Below are positions 1 to 13,690 of a DNA stretch of 64,000 nucleotides, one piece after another (position 1 is the first letter of the stretch; every line of letters begins with the position of its first letter). Origin of the DNA: Proteles cristata cristata (lineage: Eukaryota > Chordata > Mammalia > Carnivora > Hyaenidae). A model generated the notes under the pieces. The model was not told the origin of the DNA, did not search any database, and worked only from the letters and a program-made list of their open reading frames with translations. The stretch spans positions 62,001 through 126,000 of the forward strand of contig JAESUZ010002610.1 of NCBI GenBank assembly GCA_017311185.1. The letters are read 5' to 3'. The position numbers and the translations under genes were made by a program.

Positions 1-1976
<1,976 letters not shown>

Positions 1977-2079
1977 TCACTCATTGCCCTGCCTGCAGAG
2001 AATGAGCATCTTCAGCATGGGGACTTTTTTTTTGTTTGTTTTTTGTACTTTCCCTCTGTAAAAAGCCGTTTTTTCTTGT

Positions 2080-2210
2080 GGTCCTCACCACAATCCAGTG
2101 ACAAATTCAGAGCAGATTCTGCTTTTTTGACTTCCTGAATGAATAAAGAGGCCCAGAGGGGTGAAGTGATTTGCTAAAGTCACTGCTGGTTAGAGGAGGT
2201 CTGGGGCGAG
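2080..2210 (+). mobile_element. MIR-like fragment
   Basis: GTCCTCACCACAATCCAGTG, AGAGGCCCAGAGGGGTGAAG and TTTGCTAAAGTCACTGCTGG are in MIR order. Confidence 0.55.
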
Positions 2211-4390
2211 AACTCTATCTTGGGGTGGATCTCTCCAGAGACAGGGGTCAGGATGTAGGTAGTTCATGCGGTGGTGATCCCGGAAACACTGGTAGGGGAG
2301 TGGGAGGGAAAGAAGCCCAGACAAGATGTGTCCATGAGCAGGTTCCACTGAGGGGGTAGGGAGGGGATCCTCTAGGAGACAGCATGGGACATTTCAGAGG
2401 CGGCTCCACTTGTGGGGTCAGGGGAGCTGTGGTGTCTCTGCAACAGCCACTCCCACGTGTTGGGCGCCATGTGCTGCTGGGGTGGGCAGAGCAGCCTGTG
2501 GCCCCCAGGTGCCAGCAGTGACAAAGTTCACTGAGAAAGCGAGGCAGGTGGGACAGGACCAGGGCTCCTGAGTCTGGTCTTCCTACCATAGATTGTCCCT
2601 GGAGGCTTAACAAACAAGGGCAGGCAGGCTTGATATTAAAAATATTTAGCCACCAGCCTGAAGCCCTCCTGGGGTCTAGGGACTAGATCAAGGGGAGGTC
2701 CCAGGCAGCTGGAGCCCGGATAGGAAGGGACACTCAGAAGCCTTGTGGAGTGGCTGGCTGCCAACCAGCACGAAAGTATACGAGACATCAGCGGCCAGTC
2801 GGGCGGGTGGGTGAGCGCCAGCCAAACATAAGCTCTACTCACATGTCCTGGTGTCCTTTTTCCCAAGCTGGGGCCGGGCCAGCCATCTGCCTTGTGGGCT
2901 CTGCCCTGGGTTGTCTCAGGGCAAGGTCTACCTCTCTGGAGGTTGGCATTACCTCGCGGTGCTGGAGGCCCCACTTAACTCATGACTTGGCTAATCGTGT
3001 TACCACCCACGCGGCAAGGGAGAGATGCAGCCGAGCTGAAGGGACTCAGCCAGCGCCGTGACCCTGCCCCTCCAGCCCTGGGTCTCTTTGCGGGAATATT
3101 CATCAATGATTCAGGAAACCAATGGATTCAGAAGGTCACTGGCCTCCCAGGAGGACACAGCACTTCTCTGTAACCCTAGACTGAAAGATCAGTAACACAA
3201 CAATAACTGTGGTCATGGCCAAGTGCTCTGGGGCTCAGGGGGTGCTTCTGGGTCAGGGCTATAGGGCCTGAGAGAGTGTCACGGATTGCCAGGGCTGGGA
3301 GGAATCGGGCACTGCAGGGCACAGCCCCGCTCTGGCACTGCCCGGCTCCAGGCCGGGTGAGCCTCTCCCTCTTTCGGCCGCCACCCTCCCTGGGTCCGAC
3401 CTATTACTCTGGACCTTCTGAAAAGGAGAGGAGAGAGTTGAAGCTCCCAACAGGGGCAGGCATCATCACCATTGTCACTGTTATTAATAAAGACCCAGCA
3501 AACCCTGAAGTTGGAAAGGGCCGCTCAACTGACTCTACTAAAAATCAGTCTCCTCTTTCCTCTCCCTGACAGCTGGTCTAGCACACGCCCACACACTTCT
3601 GGAAGCCCAAATCTTAGAAAAGCCCTCCTTATATCTAACCCAAATCTGCCCCCTTTAACCTCTGTCCCTAAGCCTAGCTCTGCCCTCTGTGGTTACCATG
3701 TTCTCTCTTACCCACGGTTCAACACAGCAGTCAGGTCCTGTGTGAGCCCGCCCTCCACCTGACACCCGCTGGCCTGCATCTCCCAGCCTCCCTTGCAGTT
3801 TGATGTGGCTGTGTGACGGGGGCCCGTGGGGCAGGGGTGGAAGTGATGTGTGTACCCCACTTTTAGGCAAGATGCATAAAGATCTCCTGCAAGAGCCTCT
3901 GCTCTCTTTTCCCCTGGCTTCAGCGGAAGTGAGTGAAAGCTGTGTGTTAAACATGGCGACACCTCTTTGACAGCCTCTGCCCAGGCACCCCCTCTCTGTC
4001 CGGACTTGGGGTGAGCCTCACGAACACTGCTAGCAGGATCACTCGGCAGGTTCCACAGCGCTGGCTCTGCCTCAACCGAGAAACCACCCCACCGCCCCGC
4101 CCTCAATTCCTCTCCTCTGGGCTCCATCTCCCATGTTTTGAAAGCACCTCTAATGTAATGAGACTTCTGTACAATCTTGTCACGTTCCTGTGGCCCAGGA
4201 GACTCCAAACTGGACTTTCCAGAGCCCCAGGGGTTCTGGAGAGATTCTCAGGGGCAGCTCTGGAGACTGAGAGGCAGGTCGGCAGGGCACTGAGGTCCCC
4301 AACTCTGCTTCACTCAGAGCACTCCTTTTACTTGTTTTGAGATTAGATTTCTTTGTCACATTTGTCACTTAGGATATATTTATTTTGTTG

Positions 4391-4611
4391 TTTAAAAAAA
4401 TTTTTAATGCTTATTTTTCAGAGAGAGAGAGAGACAGAGACAGAGAGCAAGTGGGGAAGGTACGGAGAGAGAGGAAGACAGAATCGGAAGCAGGCTCCAG
4501 GCTCTGAGCTGTCAGCACAAAGCTCGACACGGGGCTCCAATTCATGAACCACGAGGTCATGACGTGAGCCGAAGTTGGATGCTTAACTGCCAGAGGCACC
4601 CAGGTGCCTCT
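4391..4611 (-). mobile_element. Carnivore tRNA-Lys SINE
   Basis: The plus strand shows a T-rich start, a GAGAGA purine tract and a reversed tRNA-like head ending CAGGTGCCTC. Imperfect AT-rich flanks (AGGATATATTTATTTT and ATGGTATATTTACTTC) look like an aged target-site duplication. Confidence 0.9.
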
Positions 4612-5044
4612 ATGGTATATTTACTTCTTATAGTAAATGGAGCCCAGACGGATGCCCTCATACAGTCTCAGGGCCTGTCTCCCTTGTCCTGCGCCTGTGG
4701 CTAGACGGCTGTGTCAGATGCTCAGGGACAGTCCCGTAGACTGTCCTTGGAGCTTCTGGAGGCTACAACCAGAGAGATACCCCTGCCTCTTCCCAGGCCT
4801 GTGGGGCCTCAAATGTACAGGAGAGGGAGTGACCGCGGGTCACCAAGTGGCTCTCCTGGGGAGGTGGGCCTGATATCCTTTCTCATGCTGGCATTTCATA
4901 TCGGTGACATCTCACTCTCTTAAAGCCAGAGATCAGTGGGAGATCTCTTTTCAAGGCCAGAGGCAGGCGAGAGAATTCTGGGTGGAGCCGAGTTGGGGCG
5001 CATTGGGAGGGTGCCGCAAGCCTGGCGTCAGTGAACATCTGTTC

Positions 5045-5340
5045 GGCTGCAGGATCGAGTCCAAACCCCTCGGCCTCTCAGCCCTTCTCACCTCTCTAGC
5101 TTTACTTCCTACCACCCGTCTGTGACTCGTCAGGCCCATCTGAGCCGTCATCACGTCGCCCGGGTGAGCTTGTCTGACCCTCTCCGTGCAAAGTGGCTCC
5201 CTTCCCCTCCCCAAATACCTGGGGCTCCTTAGGATGCGTTCCTTAGCCTTTGTTCTCATCTCGGGCAGGGGCTCCTGGTCTTCCCAGGGAGACCAACTCT
5301 TGTGTCCCGAGCACTCTGGTGGCTTAATAAATGTCGGTGG
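5045..5340 (+). mobile_element. L2-like fragment
   Basis: GCTCCTTAGGATGCGTTCCT, CATCTCGGGCAGGGGCTCCT and TGGTGGCTTAATAAATGTCG match the L2 3' end loosely. Confidence 0.55.
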
Positions 5341-6048
5341 ATGTTGCTGGTCAGTGAAGAGCTTTATCCCTCTCAGGACCAACTCTGGTTGTGCCGAGAC
5401 AAAGCCCACCACTCTGAGTGCCAAGTCCCTGAGGGGCTGCTGTGTGTGTGGTTGTCATTGAGGGGACACGGGGGACGCGTCCCTGACCCAGAATTCCTGA
5501 CAGGTGGACACCCCTCTTGTCTTGTGGTAGGATTTCTACACGGGCCTGGGGCTCAATGTAAGTACAGATGGGCTGAGTCTTAGTTTGTGGTGAATCAAGT
5601 GATCCCTCTTCTCCCTTAATGAAGGGGAAGCTGAGGCAGCTTATGACTGAATGGGGATCCCGGCCAAGGCCATTTCTAAAAGACACTGTTAGTGCTTCCT
5701 GATGGCCTCAATACTTGTAATACTGACACAAAGGGGCACAGGGTAAATATCCATGTCAGGGTCTCCTCTTCAGCAAGTTGGGGCCACAGGACTAAGTTCT
5801 GCCAACAGAACATGAGTGGAGGTGAGGTGTACAAAGTATGGCCCATGACCTTAAGGGCAAGGGGACCTGCTCTCCTTCCCTACTTTCCTCTGGGTGGTGA
5901 GATGGCAAAATAAGAAGGGGCTGAGGCCCCTGAATGACTCTGGACAGCAGATTCAGCATATTGGCCTAGACTGTTTGCTTTTACGTTATTATAAAAGAGA
6001 GAAATAAACTTCTTTTTTCTTTTCTTTTTTGAAAATACTTTATTTTTT

Positions 6049-6270
6049 GGGGCATCTGGGTGGCTCAGTCAGTTAAGCGTCTGACTTTGTCTCAGGTCAT
6101 GATCTCATGGTTTGTGGGTTCGAGCCCTGCGTTGGGCTCTGTGCTGACAGCCATCTCAGAGCCTGGAGCCTGCTTCAGATTCTGTGTCTCCCTCTCTCTC
6201 TGACCCTCCCCTGCTCATGCTGTCTCTCTCTCTCGCTCTGAAATAAATAAAACGTTAAAAAAATAATAAT
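6049..6270 (+). mobile_element. Carnivore tRNA-Lys SINE, inserted in an older SINE
   Basis: A full element with head GGGGCATCTGGGTGGCTCAG, a CT tract and an AATAAA tail. It is flanked by AAAATACTTTATTT and AAAATATTTTATTT. The right copy is the T-rich end of the older minus-strand SINE next door, so this copy landed in that end. Confidence 0.92.
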
Positions 6271-6273
6271 ACT

Positions 6274-6380
6274 AAAAATATTTTATTTGTAAGTAATCTC
6301 TACACCCAAGTGGGGCTCGAACTCGCAACCTGGAGATCAAGAGTTGCACATTCCACTGACTGAGCCAGCCAGCACCCCTT
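6274..6380 (-). mobile_element. Short older carnivore SINE
   Basis: About 105 bases, of the short form without a pyrimidine tract. Its reverse complement has the tRNA-like head GCTGGCTCAGTCAGT and box-B-like GTTCGAGCCCC, then an A-rich end. It is broken by the SINE at 6049-6270. Confidence 0.8.
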
Positions 6381-6519
6381 AACTTCATTTTTCTTAAAAA
6401 AAGAAATAAATCTTATTAAGTCATTAAAAATTTGAGTCTCTTGCAATTGGCCGACCCTATATCCCACCTAAGAGAAGGTCTCTTAAGGAAGCCTCTGGCA
6501 GGTATGAGGTCTGGTGATA

Positions 6520-6735
6520 ATGTTAACATTTAAGATGATGGAGCAACTATCCTATGCTCAGGGCTCTACAAATTCTATTTTACTTACTCATCACGATGAC
6601 CCTATGTGATGCGTATCACTGTACCCACTCTGCATTTAAGGAAACTGAGATGCAGAGAAGTGAAGAAACTTGCTCAAGGCCAGTTACTCACTGATGGAAC
6701 TGGGAATTGAGTCTGGGTCTGGGTCTCAAGCTCAT
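6520..6735 (+). mobile_element. MIR, interrupted by L1
   Basis: GATGACCCTATGTGATGCGT, TTTAAGGAAACTGAGATGCA and AGAAACTTGCTCAAGGCC are in MIR order. The 3' end continues after the L1 at 7167. Confidence 0.72.
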
Positions 6736-6751
6736 AAAACTCACATTCTCT

Positions 6752-7149
6752 AAGAATGAAATCTTGCCATTTGCAACAATATGGATGGAACTGCTAAGTG
6801 AAATAAGTCAGACAGAGAAAGACAGATATCATACCTTTCCACTCCTATGTAGAACTTGAGAAACTTAACAGAAGACCATGAGGGAGGGGGAGGGGAAAAT
6901 AGTTTCAAACAGAGAGGGAGGCAAACCATAAGAGACTCTTAAATACAGAGAACAAACTGAGGGTGGATGGAGGGGGGTGCGGGGAAGAGGGGGAAATGGG
7001 TGACGGGCACTGAGGAGGGCACTTGCTGGGATGAGCCCTGGGTGTTGTATGGAAGTGATGAATGATGGGAATCTACTCCCGAAGCCAAGAGCCTATGTTC
7101 GCTAATTGGACAAGAAGTGATATTAAAAGAATAAAAATAAAAATAAAAG
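6752..7149 (+). mobile_element. 5'-truncated carnivore L1, young
   Basis: This is the 3' end of a carnivore L1, recognised by the GATGAGCCCTGGGTGTTGTATGGAAGTGATGAA-type tail region and an AATAAAAATAAAA end. It is bounded by a perfect 17-base target-site duplication, TAAAACTCACATTCTCT, at 6735-6751 and 7150-7166. The original site is the tail of a MIR. The element carries no intact coding sequence. Confidence 0.95.
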
Positions 7150-7476
7150 TAAAACTCACATTCTCTGCACCACATCATTAAGAGGAAAAAGGTACAGGGA
7201 GATGAAGGAGGACAGGGAGGCAGGCAAGGGAGAAAGACGAGAAGGAAAAGGACAAAAGCAGGGGTGGACTGTGCAAGACCACGAAGGACCGCCGTGAGGG
7301 GCTAATGACGCTCCGTCTGGAACCAGCTAGGGCAGCTTCCCGCTGCGGTCGAGTGGCCTCGGCTTCTATTCTAAGGACTGTGCCCCGTCCCTTTGGAAGG
7401 AGACAGCCCACCCAGCCCCGCCAGGTGAAGCCACAGCGCGGCCTTCAGGGTGCTGGCCAGCTGCAGGCGGACGTAC

Positions 7477-7638
7477 CTTCGCTGTTCACTTTGGGAAGCA
7501 GCTTGCGCAGTGGCCGCTTCACCTCCCAGGTGCTGCTGACGAAGGAAGGCATCACCTTGAGCAGCTCGTCTTTGTCCTCCTCCCGGATCACGGGGATGGT
7601 CTCCAGGATGAGCTGCATCTGCTCCAACTCGTGGGCCC
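7477..7638 (-). CDS. MAPK4: MAPK4 exon 4 (residues 231-285, both ends split)
   Basis: This 162-base exon supplies the last two bases of Gly231, residues 232-284 and the first base of Ala285. It begins AHELEQMQLILE and covers the MAP-kinase insert and C-lobe helices, including the segment at 245-285 that separates ERK4 from ERK3. The acceptor is GGCTCCCCAG (CAG 7641-7639), with a plausible branch site TTGTAAC upstream. The donor is GTACGT (7476-7471). Both ends are phase 1 and the length is a multiple of three, so skipping this exon would keep the frame while removing 54 residues of the kinase C-lobe; such a product would be expected to be inactive (inference). Confidence 0.98.
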
Positions 7639-7754
7639 CTGGGGAGCCAAAGACCAGATGGTTACAAGTGAGCTGCCCAAGTGGCGGAGGTGGAGGGAGC
7701 CCCCACGTGCTTCTAGAAGGTCTGGGAGGGGCAGCACCAGACGGTGGGAGCCAC

Positions 7755-7850
7755 ACGGGGACCTGGGTTCTGGTCTTCCCTCTGCCGCTGACTTGATGTG
7801 TGACTGTGGGCAGGTTGCTTGCCATCTCTGGGGCTTGGCTTTGTCAAATG
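7755..7850 (-). mobile_element. MIR-like fragment
   Basis: CTGGTCTTCCCTCTGCCGCT, GATGTGTGACTGTGGGCAGG and TTGCCATCTCTGGGGC match antisense MIR. Confidence 0.6.
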
Positions 7851-8994
7851 TCTCTGCTTCTGGAATGGACCAGTCTGATGTAGACACATCAGCCAGAGCT
7901 AATGTGACAGGAGCAGCCGGGTCTGGGACTTCCCAAGTCCCCTTCCCAGATGCCTCTCTGCATGTCTACCAGGCTGGGAAAGGAAGTGAGTTTAAAACTG
8001 AGCCTCCCCTTTTGGTTTCCAATTAGGAGGATCCTAATCAGAGGGGGAGACATTCAGAAATAACAACTTGGCTTTGGAATGCGTCTTGGTAACTAAGTGG
8101 TCCCACTCACTCCTTCAGGCAGAGGGAGGAGGACAGGTTCTGCCAGGTCTGTGGGGTACATGCAGTGGAACAGGATGGAATCAGGCATTCATTCGCTCCT
8201 TCATTCATTCACTAAATAATGACTTACTGAGTACCTTCTCCCTGTCCGGCATCAGGCTGGAACCTCGTCCTTAAGAAGCTTCAGTCTCTAGGATCTCAGA
8301 ACTCACAACTCCTCTCTGCCGCCCAGACACTGACGCTGTGTCGGCGCTGTGGCACTGCTGGTGAGGGTCAGGTCACTCTCTTCGCTGTCCCCCTCGACCT
8401 CCAAGCTGTTCTTACTCTCACCCCTCCCATTTGCCCTTTTGCTTCAGTAGCCCTTCCACTCACCTCTACCAGGTTAAATCCTTAACCAAGACTCTCCAAA
8501 TTCAAGAAGCCCCCAGTCTCTAGCTGCTCCGAGTGTCCCCCGCCCCCTTACCACCGATTGCTACAGGACTCCCATCTGCCGGAAGCTGGTGGCCTGTGCT
8601 GGGGCTCTTCCATGTCCCCCAACAACGCCCCGTGTAGCAGCAAGCACATGTGGATGCTGTGATGCTACCCCAGCAAGTGCCTACAGCTCAACCATTTGGC
8701 TTCCCCCATGTGGCTCATGGAGGGTCAGGCAGGGACTCTGGAGCCTCTTGTGGGGCCCCCTGTCCAAATGAACACTCCAGACCGACTGCTCACAGTCACA
8801 GGGAGAGAGGAGGAAGAGGCTGAAAATGTAGGATAGATGTTTTCAGTGGTCAATCTCAAGGTGTCTGAATATACGTAGTCACTTGGTTTGGAAAGTTCTG
8901 CGCTCAATAGGCTACTTTCAGCCTTTCCAGTATTTTGCCTGAAATGATAATAAGGTGCCCCCAAGTAGGTCTATAAGGCTATACAGGAAATTTT

Positions 8995-9219
8995 CTTTCT
9001 TTTTCAATTTTTCTTTTTAAACTTTATTTATTTATTTTGAGAGAGATAGAGCAATGGAGGGACAGATAGAGAGGGAGAGACAGAGAATTGCAAGCAGGCT
9101 CCATGCTGTCAGTGCAGAGCCGGAGGCTGGGGCTCGATCCCAGGAACCATGAGATCATGACCTGAGCTGAAATCAAGAAGAGTTGGATGCTTAACCAACT
9201 GAGCTACCCAGGTGACCTC
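8995..9219 (-). mobile_element. Carnivore tRNA-Lys SINE next to exon 3
   Basis: T-rich start, GAGAGA tract and reversed head ending GAGCTACCCAGGTGACCTC. The target-site duplication ATACAGG(A/T)AATTTT is at 8981-8994 and 9220-9233. In the MAPK4 transcript it is in the sense orientation, 130 bases downstream of exon 3. Confidence 0.95.
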
Positions 9220-9295
9220 ATACAGGTAATTTTAAAGAGAAAGACTAGGGTGTTTTGGGATTAGCATGTTGTGTTTTTTTCTCTTTTCACACTCA

Positions 9296-9691
<396 letters not shown>

Positions 9692-10689
9692 TCAGAAAAA
9701 AATACTTTCCCACCCCAACCTGATGTAATCATGCAAAACAAATCTTCCCTCATCTAGTAAGATTATGGATAAATAGGAGCCATGGTCAAGTTCCTTGCCA
9801 CCATAAATGGAGTAATGATGAGAACCTGGAATTTCATTTATCCAGTGCTGAATCTCAGAAATAGCCCTACATTTGAAATCAAGTCAGTTATTTTGGTGCT
9901 AATGAGTAGAACTGATGTGGCTACAATATCAGAGACACAGAGCCCCTGCTGAAAATGGAAAAGGCCAGCTTCATGATGGGTGCAGGTGAAGAACATATGA
10001 AAACAGCCCTAAATGGTAGAGTGGACACAGCTGTGGTTGGCTCAGAGGATTCTGGGAGTTCTACAGAGTGTCTTTTTGGCGGATAGGTGTTTTAGCTGAC
10101 TTCAGCCACTGCTCAAGAACTTGTGCTCTGGGATGGAATCCCTCCCTACAAGATACAGTGATGACATAAGTGTTTTAGCACAGAATGAAAAATATAGCCA
10201 GGCAATTTGGAAATTGTTTTCTACATAACGCAGAAAGTTGGTCCCACGATGTAACCTGGGAGGTGTCCATTTGGATTACCTGGAACAGTCTCTTTAAATT
10301 GAGAAGGTAGACCCATTTTGGGGTCAAGGTGAGAGAATGCAGACTGAGGGGCTCCAATGGGAGACTCTGGGGATGGTCTTGTTATCTGATGATGGAGCTC
10401 CCCATTTAGCATTTGAATTATCCTTTTTACTGACTGAAGAAGTATCACTGACCCAGGCTAAAGCAGATGAAAACTTAAGAAGCCCAAATACCCAGGAGCT
10501 TTCGATCAACATCTAGAATCTCTTTACTTGTTAAGCAAAGATTTATTAAGTGATTGAAACCTTCTGAGAGGCCTGCAATTATGACAGGGGTTTTCTCTCC
10601 TCTGTGGCACATACCTCCTCAGAGGAGAGCCTCACACTGGCAGAGGGAAGTGGGGAGAGGAAATGACTAGAGTTTCCCCGACCTCAATG

Positions 10690-10925
10690 CTCCAACCCAA
10701 ATGGACTCCTTACCGTTCCCTCATGTCCCCTTCTTGTCACCTACCTGCCCTTCCTCCAGACCCCTAGCAACCACTGCTTTCCGTCCTCTAGTTTTGCTTT
10801 GTACAGAATGTCCTATAAATGGAGTCATAGCTGCTTTTTCAGGCTAAATTCCTTCCATTAGCTCAATGCAGCTAGACTCACCCATGTTGTGTATGTGCGG
10901 TAGTTTGTTAGGAGTTTAAGTTTGA
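10690..10925 (-). mobile_element. Old L1 3'-end fragment
   Basis: The reading CTAGCAACCACTGCTTTCC followed by CTATAAATGGAGTCATA is the usual antisense form of an old L1 3' end. Boundaries are approximate. Confidence 0.6.
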
Positions 10926-10945
10926 TTCTAAAAATTACAGACACA

Positions 10946-11046
10946 GGGACGCCTGGCTGGCTCAGTCAGTAGAACATGCAACTCTTGATCTCAGGGTTTT
11001 GAGTTCAAGCCCCACTTTGGGTGTAGAGATTATTTAAAAAAAAAAA
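10946..11046 (+). mobile_element. Short older-type carnivore SINE, first half of a tandem pair
   Basis: Short form with the head GACGCCTGGCTGGCTCAGTC and the ending TTTGGGTGTAGAGATTATTT plus an A run. Its left flank AAAAATTACAGACACA (10930-10945) is repeated only after the next SINE, not after this one. Confidence 0.9.
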
Positions 11047-11050
11047 TCTT

Positions 11051-11246
11051 AGGGGTACCCGGGTGGCTCAGTCAGTTAAGCGTGTGACTCTTGGTTTTGG
11101 TTCAGGTCATGATCTCACAGTTCATGAGTTCAAACCCCATGTTGGGCTCTGCACTGACAGTATGGAGCCTGCTTGGGATTTTCCCTCCCTCCCTCTCTCA
11201 AAAACAAAAACAAAAAAATAAAAAATAAAGTAAAATAAAATCTTTA
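11051..11246 (+). mobile_element. Carnivore tRNA-Lys SINE, second half of a tandem pair
   Basis: Head GGGGTACCCGGGTGGCTCAG and a degenerate A-rich tail. The right flank AAAAATTACAGACACA (11247-11262) matches the left flank of the preceding element, so the two together occupy one target-site duplication. Confidence 0.92.
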
Positions 11247-11364
11247 AAAAATTACAGACACAAGCCAAACTGTAGAAGTTCACTTCTGGGTGGGCAGTTC
11301 ATAAATAAAGAATGGTCCAATTTATTTTCTAGTCAGAGGCTGAGACTGTCAGACTAAAGCAGAG

Positions 11365-11366
<2 letters not shown>

Positions 11367-11413
<47 letters not shown>
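11367..11413 (+). repeat. (GT)n microsatellite
   Basis: Twenty-three uninterrupted GT units plus one base. It is likely length-variable. Confidence 0.98.
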
Positions 11414-11414
<1 letters not shown>

Positions 11415-12026
11415 TATAAGGGGAGTTTTCTCTGATATGTAAATGAGCAGTCTTTTAGGGAATGGAATTTCCTGTAATTAACATCTGCCTATCCACAAGC
11501 ATCTAGGACTGCAGTGAGCACACAGAGGGGTGGGGGGCTTCCTTCCAGAAATACATGCCTTGAAAGTAAAACAATGTTTGCCAGGCTGCCCCTGGGCCAG
11601 AAATAAGGGCCAGGCCATGAGAGCAGCTGAGAAAGTTCACTCACAGCTCTTCCTTACCTTGGGATGAAAACCGAGAACCTGATGCGTTTTCCTTAACCAC
11701 TAGCTGCCGCTTCCCTCTGGTTACTTGCCTCTCAAGCTCTTTTGAAAATATAAAGAGGACATACTGATGTGTTTCAGAAGCCACAGGGCAGAGGAGAATT
11801 TGGGAATGTGCACTGTCTTCTGCCAGGCTCTGGAGCAAGAGTCGTCCCGGGGAAGGGGACATGGGGACCAACAGGAGCTTCCTGGCTGGTGGGGCAGACC
11901 TGGGGAGGCAGGTGGGGTCAGGGGTCCCGCCCGCAGCTGGGATGAGCCTGCGGTGTCTGAGCAAGAGCGGCTCTGGGGCCCACAACATGATACTGCTGAT
12001 CTGAATTCAAGAAGGTTTCAGTGGAG

Positions 12027-12245
12027 GGGCGCCTGGGTGGCTTAGTCGGTTAAGCGTCCGACTTTCGCTTGGGTCATGATCTCGCGGTTTGTGGGTTCGA
12101 GCCACGCGTCGGGCTCTGTGCTGACTGCCAGCTCAGAGCCTGGAGCCTGTTTCAGTCTGTGACTCCCTCTTTCTCTGACCCTCCCCTGCTCATGCTCTCT
12201 CTCTCCTAGAAATAAATAAAACATTTAAAAAAATTAAAAAAAAAA
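12027..12245 (+). mobile_element. Young carnivore SINE, feline type
   Basis: The perfect 15-base target-site duplication AAGGTTTCAGTGGAG is at 12012-12026 and 12246-12260. The body carries TTTCGCTT, CTGACTGCCAGCTC and GTTTCAGTCTGTG, shared with the element at 30903. The tail is A-rich after AATAAATAAA. Confidence 0.97.
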
Positions 12246-13489
12246 AAGGTTTCAGTGGAGTGGATGGGGCAAAAGTCAGAATTCCCTAGAATAAAAAGAA
12301 TATTATCTTTAAAGAATATCCAGGAGTGGAGACTCCGTTTTAGCAGAAGGGCTCGCAAATCAGGAAGCACATCGGTTCAACTGATGTCCCCAAATGGCTT
12401 TCCTGCCAGAGCCTGTGGGTGGGGATAGCTGCCGAGGACCTGCCCTCCATCCTCAGACCTGGCCTCACGTGGTGCGGTCGAGGGAGTTATAAGGCGTCAC
12501 GGCTCCGAGGAGACAGGAAACTGATACTCCTACCTTCTCCATGGCCACCTCTCAGCACCGGAGACGCAAGACTGGAGCTGCCCTTTCCCAAGGCTCCTTT
12601 TCCCCCTGCCGCCCCGTCCCTTTGTGTTCCTGGTGCCAAGCGGATTCAGGGGGTGCTCCTGGGAGGCAGGTGGACAGAGATTCCCATCTAGATCCCGTCG
12701 TGGGGGTCTTCAGGGCTTCTTCAGCTCCCACCAGCCCATTTTGTTCTTTTTTAGCATCAGGTACAGCCAAGGGGAGGCTTTGATTTTGAAAGCATTGTAG
12801 GTGTTTGGGAAATAATCTAGCAGCAGCTGGCCTCTGAGGAGGGTAATTAGGGACCCCCGACAGACCCAGTGGGAAGGTATAATTAATGCTCTGAGCATCT
12901 TCCTTGCAGAGGGAGCACGGGCACCGTGCTCAGTCCCAGCTGCCTGCCAGGGAATGGAGAACGGCCTTGCTCAAGCTCACCCCCGAAGGGTGGGCACTCG
13001 CCTGCTGCTCGAGCGACCCAGCGTGGGGTGCCTCCCGGTCTGTGCCACACGCTCTACGCCCCCACCCGCTCTGAGCCTGATCTCTGGTGTCTGGGTGACA
13101 GAAAGTTTGGGGGAGAAGGCACATTTCAATAAGCCTTCTATTTCACCTTTCTGGTCCCTCACGAGACTAGGGCGAACTTAAATGGTGACACACTCTCTGA
13201 AGAATGAAAGCCCAGGCCACTGGAGCTGGGTGTGTGGTGTGCGGAGGACAAGGTACGAAGGCTGGTCTCTCCCCTCATGCTGAGTGGCTGCTTAGGGCTG
13301 TCCCCACTTCCAGGCCAGGATGGCGGGGGGCTCTGACAGCCTCACCTTCCCTACCAGAAGTCTCTGCCAGATGTTGTCCCTGTGTAGAAATGAAGGTGGT
13401 GACTGAAAACTTCCCTGTTTGCAACGAGCATATAATGTGGTCATAGAGATGAAATATTCAGTATGATTGTTGGAAGGATAAGGAAACGA

Positions 13490-13690
13490 TCTCGGCCAGC
13501 ATTTACGTGGGACTTGCTCTGTGCTGGGCACCGTGTTAGCATTTAACACGCATGCCTTCTGTAGTCTTCCCATCAGCCTCTCGATGCAGGCTCTTCACAG
13601 AGTAGTAACCCAACCTGCCCAAGGTCATGTGACCGGGAGGTGGCCCAGGGTGTCTGGCTCCAAAGCAGATGCTGTAACCTGTATGTTGCA
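13490..13690 (+). mobile_element. MIR
   Basis: It follows the MIR order: GTGCTGGGCACCGTGTTAGC, then a degenerate middle, then CCCAAGGTCATGTGACCG and GTCTGGCTCCA. It is diverged, as expected for a pre-placental repeat. Confidence 0.7.

Noticed and set aside
3708..4208. A 166-codon minus-strand frame in intron 4
   Set aside because: No family resemblance, and it lies within an intron in GC-rich sequence where open frames of this size arise by chance.
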